From: Roseitalea porphyridii | GTDB taxonomy: Bacteria; Pseudomonadota; Alphaproteobacteria; Rhizobiales; Rhizobiaceae | DNA: 64,000 bases | Reading direction: 5' to 3' | NCBI RefSeq assembly: GCF_004331955.1 | Contig: NZ_CP036532.1 | Location: 1,364,001-1,428,000 of the forward strand | Shown: piece after piece, positions 1 to 9,083 of the stretch | How the letters are laid out: every line of letters starts with the position of its first letter | How positions within the stretch are numbered: the stretch's first letter is position 1 | Program-made: the position numbers and the translations under genes | The notes under the pieces: generated by a model | The model's input: the letters and a program-made list of their open reading frames with translations, nothing else | Databases searched by the model: none | Told to the model about the DNA's origin: nothing

Positions 1-2
1 CC

Positions 3-611
3 GCCCTGACCGCGACGGGCGCAGCCCATGCGGCCGACGCCATCGACGTTCCGCCCGAGCCGCCGGTGTCCGCGCCGACGACGTTCGCGCCGGCGCCGAC
101 TTGGTCCGGCTTCTATGCCGGTGCCTTCGGCGGCTACAATTTCGGCACGTTCAACTCGTCGATCGGTGACATCGATGGCGATGGCATCGCCGGTGGCGGC
201 TTCGCCGGCATCAACTTCCAGAACGGCGCCTTCGTCTACGGTGCGGAAGCCGATCTGGGCTATTCGGGTGCCGAAGGCTCGCTGGGCGGCGCCACCGCCG
301 AGCAGGGCACGTTCGGTTCGCTGCGCGCACGCCTCGGTTACGCCTTCGATCCGTTCATGATCTACGGTACCGCCGGCGCCGCGGCCACGCAGGCCGAGGT
401 GACCGCCGGTGGCGTGTCCGACCAGAACACGCACCTTGGTTGGACGGTCGGTGCAGGCGCCGAAGCGCTTCTCACCGAGAACGTCTTCGGCCGTCTCGAA
501 TACCGTTACACCGACTACGAGGACAAGAACTTCAACCTCGGTGGTGGCACGGTCGTTTCGTCCGGATTCCAGGAGAATTCGGTTCGCGCCGGTATCGGCG
601 TCAAGTTCTGA
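3..611 (+). CDS. Outer membrane beta-barrel protein, Omp25/RopB-like (5' end cut by window)
   Basis: The reading frame is already open at the first base and lacks a start codon, so the gene begins before the window. The first visible residues look like the end of a signal peptide (Ala-rich, ending near AHAADA). The mature part begins with the WSGFYAG motif typical of Omp25/Omp31-type rhizobial porin-like proteins. It alternates short hydrophobic and polar strands rich in Gly, Tyr and Phe (GAEADLGY, RLEYRYTDY) and ends in GVKF with a terminal Phe, the usual signal for outer-membrane barrel assembly. Inferred role: an abundant structural outer-membrane protein with eight strands. A hairpin with a T-run follows directly. 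The family is clear; the exact member is not. Confidence 0.88.
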   Translation, partial: ALTATGAAHAADAIDVPPEPPVSAPTTFAPAPTWSGFYAGAFGGYNFGTFNSSIGDIDGDGIAGGGFAGINFQNGAFVYGAEADLGYSGAEGSLGGATAEQGTFGSLRARLGYAFDPFMIYGTAGAAATQAEVTAGGVSDQNTHLGWTVGAGAEALLTENVFGRLEYRYTDYEDKNFNLGGGTVVSSGFQENSVRAGIGVKF

Positions 612-635
612 TCCGTCCGGATATCATGACGAATG

Positions 636-666
636 GGGCCGCGTCCGAAAGGGCGCGGCCCTTTTT
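636..666 (+). terminator. Rho-independent terminator of the outer membrane protein gene
   Basis: A perfect 8-bp stem GGGCCGCG / CGCGGCCC (636-643 and 654-661) with a 10-base loop is followed by TTTTT at 662-666. It lies 25 bases after the barrel gene stop and touches the stop codon of the convergent GST gene. Confidence 0.85.
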
Positions 667-1268
667 CATGCCTGCGGCTTGAGCGCTTCATAATCGGCGA
701 ACGATTCGCCGAAGCGCTTGAGGAACCGGCGCAGGCGCGGCCGGCCGCGCCGCCAGTTCAAATCGCCGAACCGCAAGTCCGCATAGCCGAGCGCGGCCGC
801 GAGGGCGAAATGGCCGCCATGCAGCTTGCCGCGCAGCGCCGGCACCTCGTTTTCCAGCCAGTCGAACGCCCGCTCCGCCTTGCGCGCCTGATAGTCGAGC
901 CAAGGCGTATGCACTTTTTCCTCGGGCCGCATGCGTCGTTCGTAGACCTGCGCGAGCAGCGCGTCGCACAGCCCGTCGGCCGCCGCCTCGAGCCTTTCGG
1001 CCTGTCGCCGCTTGTCCTTGTTGCGCGGATTAAGGGCGTTGCCGCTCATCCGGTCCAGTTCGCCCATGATCGCCCGGCTGTCGAAAAGCGCGGTGCCGTC
1101 ATCGAGCAGGAGCGTCGGGATCTTGCCGAGCGGATTGGCGCGGATCAGCTTTTCGGGTTCCTCGCTCGTCGCGACCGTCTCGGCTTCAAGCGGCAGGCCC
1201 AGATGGCGGGCCGCCATGCGCACCTTGGCGCTGTAGGGCGAAGCGGGGGAATAGAGCAGTTTCGGCAT
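666..1268 (-). CDS. Glutathione S-transferase family protein
   Basis: 200-residue protein starting PKLLYSPASPYSAKVR, the thioredoxin-like N-terminal fold of GSTs with Ser/Tyr candidates for glutathione activation. The cis-Pro region (GKIPTLLLDDG) and the SRAIM segment at about residues 48-70 complete the glutathione site. The rest is the helical C-terminal domain, with FGDLNWR near the end. I chose the ATG at 1268 because GAGAGGA sits 6-7 bases upstream; an in-frame start five codons earlier lacks a ribosome site. It follows the RNase T2 gene with an 11-base gap on the same strand, so the two are probably cotranscribed. The substrate is unknown. Confidence 0.85.
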   Translation of the reverse strand: MPKLLYSPASPYSAKVRMAARHLGLPLEAETVATSEEPEKLIRANPLGKIPTLLLDDGTALFDSRAIMGELDRMSGNALNPRNKDKRRQAERLEAAADGLCDALLAQVYERRMRPEEKVHTPWLDYQARKAERAFDWLENEVPALRGKLHGGHFALAAALGYADLRFGDLNWRRGRPRLRRFLKRFGESFADYEALKPQA

Positions 1269-1279
1269 GGCTGATCCTC

Positions 1280-1960
1280 TCAATCATCGGGCGGCACGAC
1301 CACGGCCTCCAGCGTGCAGGCGCGCCGGTCGACCTCGGGGCACGAGACGAACTCGCGAAGATCGCGGGACATGCAGATGCGCACGTCGCGCAGGAACCGC
1401 CGGTCGCAGATCACGGCAACCGCATCGGCGGGCAGTTCGGGATTGGCGGCAAGAAAGTCCCGCTCGACCTCGGCGGGCCGTATGCTCGCCGTTTCCGCGC
1501 GGTCCTTGAACGCGCCGGGCAACGCGATCCGCTCGTAGGCGGCGCGGGTGACCGCGAAATAGTCGGCCTGATCGAGCCCGGTGCAGGTGCCGTGCTTCTT
1601 CCATTGATGGCGGACAAGGCCAACGGAAGGCATGATGTCGCCGAGCGCGGCAGCCTGTTCGCGCGGCACCGACAGCGGCTCGTCCGTCTCGCAATATTCC
1701 GGCCAGCCGCGCTCGAATTGCGGCCAGAGGCCATGCGCGACGAAGCCGAAATCCGTGCCCGGTCCGCATTGCTGCCGGTTGGCGCGCTCGCCTTCCGATG
1801 CGCAGTATCCCGGCGACCAGGACAGCGCCAGCACGTAGAAGTCGAACCCCGAGCCAAGCGGTACGCTGGCCGCATCCGCGCTGTCACCGGACGCTCCGGG
1901 CTCGGAGCAGGCCACCAGCGCCAAGAGCGCGGCGAGCGGGAGCAGACCGGATCGTCGCAT
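1280..1960 (-). CDS. Ribonuclease T2 family lipoprotein
   Basis: 226 residues with a short hydrophobic leader ending in the lipobox LVAC (Cys about 18), so it is predicted to be a secreted lipoprotein. Both catalytic blocks of the T2 family are present: CAS I as FVAHGLWPQ and CAS II as QWKKHGTC, each with its active-site His. Several cysteines (GYCASE, EYCETD, VICDRR, RICMS, VSCPE, RACTL) are positioned for the family's disulfides. It would cleave RNA through 2',3'-cyclic phosphates outside the cytoplasm, perhaps to scavenge phosphate or nucleosides. A GTG directly before the chosen ATG (1963) is an alternative start. Upstream is a small secreted protein on the same strand. Confidence 0.9.
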   Translation of the reverse strand: MRRSGLLPLAALLALVACSEPGASGDSADAASVPLGSGFDFYVLALSWSPGYCASEGERANRQQCGPGTDFGFVAHGLWPQFERGWPEYCETDEPLSVPREQAAALGDIMPSVGLVRHQWKKHGTCTGLDQADYFAVTRAAYERIALPGAFKDRAETASIRPAEVERDFLAANPELPADAVAVICDRRFLRDVRICMSRDLREFVSCPEVDRRACTLEAVVVPPDD

Positions 1961-1970
1961 CACGACGCGA

Positions 1971-2426
1971 TCAGCGAAGCAGACGGCAGTCGGCGTTATA
2001 GACGTTCCAGCGGTCGAAGCCTTCCACGCAGAAGGAGGCCTTCGATCCGATCGAGGCGAATCCGGCGCCGCCCTCGATCAGGTACCACAGATCGCGATGG
2101 CTGCCGTCGGTCAGCCAGGCGGTGGCCCCGCAATAGCGGCGCGGGATCGGCCGCGCCAGTTCGGCGTTCTGCGGCAGATAGCGGTGCTGATGGATCGCGG
2201 TGATGTCCGCGATGCCGAGGTCGGGCTGGTGCAACTGGTTCTCGGCCTTGTGCGCGAAGCCGCGCACGATCTGCTTGAGCATGGCCGGATCGGTGCATTG
2301 CGGGCTTTCGCGCAACGGGAAATAGGCGTCGCCGGCGTGCGGACGCGTGAAGGCGTCGGCGGCGAGGGCAGCGCCCGCGCTGGCGATGGCGATGAGGGCG
2401 GCGGCGATGATCGGGGCAGGGCGCAT
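1971..2426 (-). CDS. Conserved secreted protein of unknown function
   Basis: About 151 residues from the ATG at 2426, with a clear cleavable signal peptide (RPAPIIAAALIAIASAG to AALAAD). The mature part has four cysteines (SPQCTD, RRYCGA, SFCVEG, NADCRL), suggesting two disulfides, and ends with the motif CVEGFDRWNVYNADC. A start nine codons upstream (2453) exists but would put charged residues before the signal peptide and lacks a ribosome site. Small proteins with this cysteine-rich C-terminus are common in Rhizobiales but I know of no assigned function. It sits between purN and the RNase T2 gene on the same strand. Confidence 0.72.
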   Translation of the reverse strand: MRPAPIIAAALIAIASAGAALAADAFTRPHAGDAYFPLRESPQCTDPAMLKQIVRGFAHKAENQLHQPDLGIADITAIHQHRYLPQNAELARPIPRRYCGATAWLTDGSHRDLWYLIEGGAGFASIGSKASFCVEGFDRWNVYNADCRLLR

Positions 2427-2510
2427 GTCTGTCTCGTCCGGCGTTCGGGCCATGACTGCATATCAACCCCGGCTGCGAACGCCAAGCGCCGATGGGCTCG
2501 GCAGGAGAAG

Positions 2511-3095
2511 CTACGGGGTCTCCGCTATCAGGGCGCGCAGCGCCTCGGGATAGAGCTGGTGCTCTTCGGCAAGCACACGCGCGCCGAGCGTGTCGGACGT
2601 GTCGCCGGCAAGAACCGGCACACGCGCCTGTGCGATCACCGGTCCCTCGTCCATGCCGGCGGTGACATGATGGACCGAACAGCCATGCTCGGCATCGCCG
2701 GCCTCCCGCGCCCGCCGGTGCGTGTCGAGCCCTCTGTGCCGCGGCAGCAGCGAAGGATGGATGTTGATGATCCGTCCCTGCCACGGCGCGATGAACTCGC
2801 CGCTCAACAAGCGCATGAAACCGGCAAGACAGACGAACTCGGTTCGCCATGCGACCAGTTGCCGGTGGATTGCCGCTTCGTGCTCCCGCTTGGAGGCGAA
2901 GTCGCCCCGGGGCAGCGCGGCGGTTGCGATGCCACGCCGGGCGGCCGCCTGAAGGCCGGGGGCGTCTTCGACATCGGAAAGAACGCCGGCGATCATCGCC
3001 GGATAGTCCGGCGCGGCGCAAGCATCGGCGAGCGCTTCCATGTTCGAGCCGCGCCCCGAGATCAGCACCGCCACCCGGCGTTTGCCGGCGGTCAA
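2511..3095 (-). CDS. purN: Phosphoribosylglycinamide formyltransferase (purine step 3)
   Basis: 194 residues. PurN moves a formyl group from 10-formyl-THF to GAR in de novo purine synthesis. The N-terminus has the [13 protein letters not shown] phosphate loop. The catalytic core shows [14 protein letters not shown] (catalytic Asn/His) followed by [15 protein letters not shown] with the essential Asp. The reading frame stays open far upstream, but homology begins at the TTG at 3095, which overlaps the purM stop as TTGA; I take that as the start, with GGAG about 10 bases upstream. This is standard translational coupling of purM and purN. Confidence 0.95.
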   Translation of the reverse strand: MTAGKRRVAVLISGRGSNMEALADACAAPDYPAMIAGVLSDVEDAPGLQAAARRGIATAALPRGDFASKREHEAAIHRQLVAWRTEFVCLAGFMRLLSGEFIAPWQGRIINIHPSLLPRHRGLDTHRRAREAGDAEHGCSVHHVTAGMDEGPVIAQARVPVLAGDTSDTLGARVLAEEHQLYPEALRALIAETP

Positions 3096-4174
3096 AGGCT
3101 CAGGGCTCCGCGATAAGTCACTGGCGCGTCGGCCCTTGCGGCGAGTTCGCCGAGGATCGCGACCGTCTCGCCTTCGGACCGCAACCGGTCGGTGACGGCG
3201 TCGACCCGGTCCGCCGCGACGATCGCCACCATGCCGATGCCGCAATTGAACGTGCGCACCATCTCGCCAGGCGCGACGCCGCCCTCTTTCGCCAGCCAGC
3301 CGAACACGCCCGGCACGTCGATCGTGCCCAGATCGATCTGCGCGGCCAGATGATCGGGCAGCACGCGCGGCAGGTTCTCGGTCAGCCCGCCGCCGGTGAT
3401 GTGCGCCAGACCCCTGATGGCGCCGGTGTCGCGAATCGCTGCCAGCAGCGGGCGCACATAGATCCGCGTCGGTTCGAGCAGCGCCGCGCCAAGCGTCCTT
3501 CCCGCATCGAACGGCGCCGGCGCGTCGAGGCCGATCCCGGCGCCGTCGATGATGCGGCGCACGAGCGAGAAGCCATTCGAATGAAGTCCGGACGAGGCCA
3601 GCCCGAGCAGCACGTCGCCCGGCTCCATTGCCTCGAGCCGCGGCAGCAGCGTGCCGCGTTCGGCCGCGCCGACCGCAAAGCCCGCAAGGTCGTAGTCGCC
3701 GCCCGCATACATGCCCGGCATCTCGGCCGTTTCGCCGCCGATCAGCGCGCAGCCGGCACGCCGGCACCCTTCGGCGATGCCCGTGACCACCGATGCGGCC
3801 TGATCGACATCGAGCGCGCCGGTCGCCAGATAGTCGAGGAAGAACAGTGGCTCAGCACCCTGCACGACCAGATCGTTCACGCACATGGCGACCAGATCGA
3901 TGCCGACCGTGTCGTGAATGCCCGTCTCGATGGCGACCTTGAGCTTGGTGCCGACGCCGTCATTTGCGGCCACCAGCACCGGATCGGCGAAACCGGCCGC
4001 CTTCAGGTCGAACAGGCCGCCGAAGCCGCCGATCGCCCCGTCCGCGCCCGGACGCGCCGTGGACCTGACCGCCGGCTTGATCGCTTCGACGAGCGCGTTG
4101 CCGGCATCGATATCGACGCCGGCATCTGCATAGGTCAGCCCGTTCGGGCCGTGCTTGCTTCCTTGTGCGCCCAT
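3092..4174 (-). CDS. purM: Phosphoribosylformylglycinamidine cyclo-ligase (AIR synthetase)
   Basis: 360 residues, about the family length. PurM closes the imidazole ring of FGAM with ATP to make AIR in purine synthesis. Visible landmarks are the glycine-rich [10 protein letters not shown] region, the ATP-site segment [10 protein letters not shown], the [19 protein letters not shown] block, the [12 protein letters not shown] motif and [11 protein letters not shown]-type C-terminal loop ([14 protein letters not shown]). It is the first gene of the minus-strand purM-purN unit; its start faces the divergent phospholipid-synthase gene across a 151-base spacer that must hold both promoters. Confidence 0.97.
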   Translation of the reverse strand: MGAQGSKHGPNGLTYADAGVDIDAGNALVEAIKPAVRSTARPGADGAIGGFGGLFDLKAAGFADPVLVAANDGVGTKLKVAIETGIHDTVGIDLVAMCVNDLVVQGAEPLFFLDYLATGALDVDQAASVVTGIAEGCRRAGCALIGGETAEMPGMYAGGDYDLAGFAVGAAERGTLLPRLEAMEPGDVLLGLASSGLHSNGFSLVRRIIDGAGIGLDAPAPFDAGRTLGAALLEPTRIYVRPLLAAIRDTGAIRGLAHITGGGLTENLPRVLPDHLAAQIDLGTIDVPGVFGWLAKEGGVAPGEMVRTFNCGIGMVAIVAADRVDAVTDRLRSEGETVAILGELAARADAPVTYRGALSL

Positions 4175-4325
4175 CGGGGGACCCGTGTCACATTGCCTTG
4201 CGGCCTCTTAGGCGATCGCGCCGCCACTGGCCAAGGCCTTGCGGTGCCCGGCCACAGATTTCCGCTTGCCCCGAACGTGGGCGGTTTCGCTTGGAACGGC
4301 GCACGCGACCCGCCATATAGGCGCG

Positions 4326-4904
4326 ATGACACACGATCGCCCCGCTCCCATGGCGCCGTTCACCGTGCCCAACACGATCACGCTGGCGCGGATCGTCGCC
4401 GTGCCCGTGCTTGCCTGGCTGATGCTGGGCGGCCAGTGGCAGGCGGCCTTCTGGCTGTTCGTCATCGCCGGCATTTCCGATGCCGTCGACGGCATCCTGG
4501 CGCGCCTGTTCAATCAAAGCTCGGTTCTGGGGGCCTGGCTCGACCCCGTCGCCGACAAGGCGCTGCTGGTGACCGGGCTGGTCAGTCTGGCCGTGCTGTC
4601 GCTGGTGCCGGTCTGGCTGGTCGTGCTGGCGGTTCTGCGCGATGTGCTGATCCTTGCCGGTGTCGGCGTCGCGCTGCTGCTCGGCAAGGGGCTGACGATC
4701 CGGCCGATGATGGTCTCCAAGGCGACCACGTTCCTGCAGATCGCGCTGGTGGCCCTCGTGATGGGAGCGCACGCCTTCGACTTCGAGCCGGGCATTCTCA
4801 AGCCCGTGCTCGTCTGGGCCACCGCCGCCTTGACCTTGGCCTCTTTTGCCACCTATGGCGTGGTGTTCGTCCGGCACATGGGCCAAGGCGGGTATTCACG
4901 ATGA
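4326..4904 (+). CDS. CDP-alcohol phosphatidyltransferase family protein
   Basis: 192 residues with five or six membrane helices. The family signature D-x2-D-G-x2-A-R-x8-G-x3-D-x3-D is complete: SDAVDGILAR followed by GAWLDPVADK at about residues 55-82. This identifies an inner-membrane enzyme that joins a CDP-lipid to an alcohol. A glycerophosphate acceptor (PgsA type) is a reasonable guess, but the acceptor cannot be read from the sequence and a second family member elsewhere in the genome is likely. I chose the ATG at 4326 over an upstream in-frame ATG because alignment to the family starts with PFTVPNTITLARI. The stop overlaps the next gene by ATGA. Confidence 0.9.
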   Translation: MTHDRPAPMAPFTVPNTITLARIVAVPVLAWLMLGGQWQAAFWLFVIAGISDAVDGILARLFNQSSVLGAWLDPVADKALLVTGLVSLAVLSLVPVWLVVLAVLRDVLILAGVGVALLLGKGLTIRPMMVSKATTFLQIALVALVMGAHAFDFEPGILKPVLVWATAALTLASFATYGVVFVRHMGQGGYSR

Positions 4905-6004
4905 CCGAGCACATTTCCGCGCGGACCCTGCGGCGCCAGGCGATCTTCTGGCTTTGCACGCTTGGCGTGCTGATCCTTTTTCTCTTCGTGTTCCGGTCGA
5001 TCCTGTTCCCGTTCCTGGCCGGACTGGCGCTCGCCTACTTCCTCGATCCGGTGGCCGACTTCTTCGAAAGGCGCGGCCTTTCGCGGCTCGCTGCGACCGT
5101 GGTCATCCTGGTGCTGTTCGTTCTGGTCTTCGCGATCGCGCTGCTGATCATCGTGCCGATCCTCGCCGGCCAGCTCGTCGAGTTCATCGACCGGCTTCCC
5201 GAATACATGGCGCGCATCCGGGAACTGGGGACGTCGCTCGCCGGCGACCTTGAATGGCTCGACCCCTACCTTGCCGGCGAACCGGGCGAACTGCGCGGCC
5301 GTATCGACGAACTGCTCGCCCAGAGCGCATCGGTGCTGACCGGGCTGGCGCAGGGCATCTGGACGTCGGGCATGGCGCTTCTCAACATCATCGGCTTGTT
5401 CGTCGTCACGCCGGTGGTCGCCTTCTACATGCTGCTCGACTGGGACCGCATGGTGGCACGGATCGACGCCAGCGTCCCGCGCGACCATGTCGAGACGGTT
5501 CGCGAGATCGCCCGGGAGATGGACGCCACGATCGCCGGCTTCATCCGGGGGCAGGGAACGGTCTGTCTGATCCTCGGCACGTTCTACGCGGTGGCGCTGT
5601 CGATCGCCGGGCTCAATTTCGGGCTCCTGATCGGCATGTTCGCGGGGCTGATCAGCTTCATCCCCTATGTCGGCTCGCTCGTCGGGCTGGTCCTGTCGGT
5701 CGGCGTGGCGCTGGTCCAGTTCTGGCCGGACTGGTTCATGGTCGTCATCATCGCCGCCATCTTCTTCGGCGGCCAGGCCTTCGAGGGCAACATCCTGCAG
5801 CCCAAGCTGGTCGGCGACAGCGTCGGCCTGCACCCGGTCTGGCTGATGTTCGCACTGTTCGCCTTCGGCTCGCTGTTCGGCTTCACCGGCATGCTCATCG
5901 CGGTTCCGGCGGCCGCCGCCGTCGGCGTCCTCGTGCGCTTCGCCATGCGCCGCTACCTGGACTCCGACCTCTATTTCGGGTCGTCCGAAAGGCCGGAGCA
6001 ATAG
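4901..6004 (+). CDS. AI-2E family (PerM/UPF0118) membrane transporter
   Basis: 367 residues with about eight predicted helices in the family pattern: two N-terminal helices (IFWLCTLGVLILFLFVF), a third pair, then a soluble segment (about residues 90-145) and a C-terminal bundle. Family landmarks are visible: LAYFLDP near the N-terminus, the PVVAFYMLLDWDRM stretch, FIRGQGTVCLILG, and the conserved LQPKLVGDSVGLHPVWLMFALFAFG block. Members move small molecules or ions (AI-2, Na+/H+), and the substrate of this one is unknown. It starts in an ATGA overlap with the phosphatidyltransferase, so the two are translationally coupled, and is followed 14 bases later by hdaA. Confidence 0.9.
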   Translation: MTEHISARTLRRQAIFWLCTLGVLILFLFVFRSILFPFLAGLALAYFLDPVADFFERRGLSRLAATVVILVLFVLVFAIALLIIVPILAGQLVEFIDRLPEYMARIRELGTSLAGDLEWLDPYLAGEPGELRGRIDELLAQSASVLTGLAQGIWTSGMALLNIIGLFVVTPVVAFYMLLDWDRMVARIDASVPRDHVETVREIAREMDATIAGFIRGQGTVCLILGTFYAVALSIAGLNFGLLIGMFAGLISFIPYVGSLVGLVLSVGVALVQFWPDWFMVVIIAAIFFGGQAFEGNILQPKLVGDSVGLHPVWLMFALFAFGSLFGFTGMLIAVPAAAAVGVLVRFAMRRYLDSDLYFGSSERPEQ

Positions 6005-6018
6005 CGCGGGGCCTTGCC

Positions 6019-6720
6019 TTGACCGACCGCGACCGACAGATGCCGCTCGATTTGCCGGCCAGCCCCTCGCTGAGCCGCGACGACCTGATCGTCACCGATG
6101 CCAACCGCGCCGTCGCGACCCTGATCGAGCGCTGGCCGGACTGGCAGGCGCCGGTCGCCGTGATCGTAGGCCCGCCCGGCAGCGGCAAGACCCATGTCGC
6201 AACGGTCTGGCGCGCGATCGCCGACGCGCACGCGCTGGCCGATCCGCTGGCGCCGGCCGCCGTCGACCTCGACGCCGCCCAGTCCGGCCGGCCGATCCTC
6301 GCCGACGGCCTGTCGCCCGAAAAGCTCGACGAGACGGCGCTCTTCCACCTCATCAACGCGGTGCGCGGCGCCGGCGGTACGATGCTGGCAACCGCGGCGA
6401 CAAACCCGTCCGCATGGCCGCTGCGGACGGCCGACCTGCGCTCGCGCCTGCGTGCGTCGATGGTCGCCGAACTGGGCCAGCCGGACGACGCGCTGCTGCA
6501 GGCGGTTGCGGTCAAGCTGTTCGCCGACCGGCAGGTCAGCGTTGACCCCGCCGTGGTCGCCTACCTGCTGCCACGCCTTGAGCGTTCGCTCCCCGCCCTT
6601 GCGGCGATCGTTGACCGGCTCGACCGGGCGGCCCTTGCCCGGAAAACGTCGATCACGCGGCCGCTTGCGGCCGAAATCCTGCGCGCCATCGAGGACGAGC
6701 AGTCGCGACTTGCCTTTTGA
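6019..6720 (+). CDS. hdaA: HdaA, DnaA-homologous regulator of replication initiation
   Basis: 233 residues. HdaA binds the DNA polymerase clamp and stimulates hydrolysis of DnaA-ATP after replication starts. The protein has the DnaA-like AAA+ fold with Walker A GPPGSGKTH (about residues 52-60) and RLRASMVAEL-type sensor/arginine regions, and lacks a DnaA DNA-binding domain. The start is a TTG at 6019, not the ATG at 6040: starting at TTG keeps the hexamer QMPLDL at residues 7-12, which matches the QL(S/P)LPL clamp-binding motif at the N-terminus of Hda proteins, and GGGG lies 7-10 bases upstream. Starting at the ATG would remove the motif's essential Gln. Confidence 0.88.
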   Translation: MTDRDRQMPLDLPASPSLSRDDLIVTDANRAVATLIERWPDWQAPVAVIVGPPGSGKTHVATVWRAIADAHALADPLAPAAVDLDAAQSGRPILADGLSPEKLDETALFHLINAVRGAGGTMLATAATNPSAWPLRTADLRSRLRASMVAELGQPDDALLQAVAVKLFADRQVSVDPAVVAYLLPRLERSLPALAAIVDRLDRAALARKTSITRPLAAEILRAIEDEQSRLAF

Positions 6721-6758
6721 GGCGGCCCCTTAAGCATGCCGGCCATCGCCGCTCGCCC

Positions 6759-6785
6759 TGTCACCAAAACGTGGTAATTGTGACA
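6759..6785. promoter_or_regulatory. Inverted repeat upstream of ppk
   Basis: TGTCAC (6759-6764) and GTGACA (6780-6785) form a perfect 6-bp inverted repeat with a 15-base AT-richer spacer, 38 bases before the ppk start. The left arm with its preceding C reads CTGTCAC, one half of the alphaproteobacterial Pho box, but the second direct half 11 bases on is absent. It may be a regulator site; the identity is unproven. Confidence 0.4.
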
Positions 6786-6822
6786 TAAACCCCCGCTGAA
6801 TCGGAACTCGGACGGCTTGGCC

Positions 6823-9048
6823 ATGGAAAAGACGGACATTCAGGACGTCGCGCGCAACTACGACAATGAGGGCGAGGTCCACGGCGCTCCCACATCGCCG
6901 GTGGCGCTGATCGCCCAGGACGATCCGACGCGGTTCATCAACCGTGAATTCTCCTGGTTGCAGTTCAACTGGCGGGTTCTGGAGGAGGCGCGCAACGAGC
7001 GCCAGCCGCTGCTCGAGCGCATGCGGTTCCTGTCGATCTCCGCCGCCAATCTGGACGAATTCTTCATGGTGCGCGTCGCCGGTCTTGCCGGGCAGGTGCG
7101 CGAGGGCGTCGCCGAGCGCTCGGTCGACGGCCGCACGCCCGAGGAGCAACTCGACATGGTGCTCGAGGAGATCGGCAAGCTGCAGACCGAGCAGCAGGTC
7201 GTTCTGACCGAATTGCGCGAGGACCTCGCCGCGCAGGGCATCGAGATCGTCCGCGCCGAAAACCTCTCGGACGCCGATCGCGAATGGCTCGAGGACGAGT
7301 TCCTGCAGACCATCTTCCCCGTGCTGACACCGTTGTCGATCGATCCGGCGCACCCGTTCCCGTTCATTCCGAACCTTGGCTTTTCGATCGCGCTGCAACT
7401 GGTCAACCGCACCACGCGCAAGGTGATGAACGCGCTTTTGCGCCTGCCGCCCGCCCTGTCGCGCTTCGTCGCGCTGCCGACCGAGGCGCCGTCCTACCGG
7501 TTCATCTCGCTCGAGGACATTGTCGGGCTTTACATCGCCCGTCTCTATCCGGGCTACGAGATCCGCGGGCAGGGCACCTTCCGCATCATCCGCGACAGCG
7601 ATCTGGAGGTCGAGGAAGAGGCCGAGGATCTGGTCCGCTTCTTCGAGAGCGCGCTCAAGCGCCGCCGGCGCGGCCAGGTGATCCGCATTGAGTTCGACCA
7701 CGAGATGCCGCGCACGCTGCGCGAATTCGTCGCCCACGAACTCGGCGTTCCGGACACGCGCGTGTCGGTCCAGCCCGGCATCCTCGCCCTCAACACGGTC
7801 TCGGAGATCGTCAAGGTGCCGCGCGACGATCTGCTCTATCAGCCCTACACGGCGCGCTTTCCCGAGCGCATCCGCGAGCACAGCGGCGACTGCCTTGCCG
7901 CGATCGGCCAGAAGGACATCATCGTCCACCACCCTTACGAGAGTTTCGATGTCGTCGTGCAGTTCCTGCGCCAGGCCGCCATCGATCCCGACGTCATCGC
8001 CATCAAGCAGACGCTCTACCGGACCTCGAACGACAGTCCGATCGTGCGCGCGCTGATGGACGCCGCCGAAGCCGGCAAGTCGGTCACCGCGCTGGTCGAA
8101 CTGAAGGCCCGCTTCGACGAGGAGGCCAACATCCGCTGGGCGCGCGACCTCGAACGCGCCGGCGTGCAGGTGGTGTTCGGCTTCGTCGAGCTGAAGACCC
8201 ACGCCAAGATGTCGCTCGTCGTGCGCCGCGAGGAGAACGGGCTGCGTTCCTACGTGCATCTGGGCACCGGCAACTACCACCCGATCACCGCGAAGATCTA
8301 CACGGACCTATCCTATTTCACGGTCGACCCGGTCATCGCCCACGACGTCGCCCAGGTGTTCAACTTCATCACCTCCTATGCGGACCCGCCCGACGACATG
8401 AAGCTCGCCGTATCGCCGATGCACATGCGCGACCGGCTGCTCGGGCTCATCCACGCCGAGATGGACCATGCAAGGGCCGGCCGGCCGGCGGCGATCTGGA
8501 TGAAGATGAACTCGCTCGTCGACGGCCACGTCATCGACGCGCTCTACGAGGCGAGCGCCGCCGGCGTCGAGATCGACCTGGTGGTGCGCGGCATCTGCTG
8601 CCTGCGCTCCCAGGTGCCCGGCCTGTCCGAGAACATCCGCGTCAAGTCGATCGTCGGCCGCTTCCTCGAACATTCGCGCATCTACTGTTTCGGCAACGGC
8701 CACGGCCTGCCGTCCGAGGAGGCCATTGTCTATATCGGCTCGGCCGATCTGATGCCGCGCAACCTCGACCGCCGCGTCGAAACGCTGGTGCCGCTCGAGA
8801 ACGAGACCGTCCACGAACAGGTTCTCAGCCAGATCATGCTGGCCAATCTGCTCGACAACCAGCAGAGCTATGAACTGCTCGAGGATGGCCGTTCGCGGCG
8901 CATAGAGCCCGGCGAGGACGAGGAATCGTTTGACGCGCAGACCTATTTCATGACCAATCCCAGCCTGTCGGGCCGTGGAAAGTCGTTGAAATCGTCTGCG
9001 CCGCGATTGATCGCGCATCGCAAACGGGAGCACAACAAGGCCCGATAG
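6823..9048 (+). CDS. ppk: Polyphosphate kinase 1
   Basis: 741 residues. Ppk1 reversibly polymerises the gamma-phosphate of ATP into polyphosphate at the inner membrane. The order of domains is typical: N-terminal [19 protein letters not shown], head domain, then two phospholipase-D-like catalytic halves. The autophosphorylated His is in the [15 protein letters not shown] segment (about residue 460), and the second catalytic His and Arg are in the [11 protein letters not shown] region. An in-frame TTG two codons upstream is possible, but the ATG at 6823 is a better start. The 35-base gap to ppx means the pair that makes and breaks polyphosphate is probably one transcript. Confidence 0.97.
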   Translation: MEKTDIQDVARNYDNEGEVHGAPTSPVALIAQDDPTRFINREFSWLQFNWRVLEEARNERQPLLERMRFLSISAANLDEFFMVRVAGLAGQVREGVAERSVDGRTPEEQLDMVLEEIGKLQTEQQVVLTELREDLAAQGIEIVRAENLSDADREWLEDEFLQTIFPVLTPLSIDPAHPFPFIPNLGFSIALQLVNRTTRKVMNALLRLPPALSRFVALPTEAPSYRFISLEDIVGLYIARLYPGYEIRGQGTFRIIRDSDLEVEEEAEDLVRFFESALKRRRRGQVIRIEFDHEMPRTLREFVAHELGVPDTRVSVQPGILALNTVSEIVKVPRDDLLYQPYTARFPERIREHSGDCLAAIGQKDIIVHHPYESFDVVVQFLRQAAIDPDVIAIKQTLYRTSNDSPIVRALMDAAEAGKSVTALVELKARFDEEANIRWARDLERAGVQVVFGFVELKTHAKMSLVVRREENGLRSYVHLGTGNYHPITAKIYTDLSYFTVDPVIAHDVAQVFNFITSYADPPDDMKLAVSPMHMRDRLLGLIHAEMDHARAGRPAAIWMKMNSLVDGHVIDALYEASAAGVEIDLVVRGICCLRSQVPGLSENIRVKSIVGRFLEHSRIYCFGNGHGLPSEEAIVYIGSADLMPRNLDRRVETLVPLENETVHEQVLSQIMLANLLDNQQSYELLEDGRSRRIEPGEDEESFDAQTYFMTNPSLSGRGKSLKSSAPRLIAHRKREHNKAR

Positions 9049-9083
9049 GAATTGCGTTTCGCCGAGCGCGGGAGCTTTGGTCA

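Noticed and set aside
6730-8280. 516-codon frame antisense to ppk
   Set aside because: No motif, full overlap with ppk.
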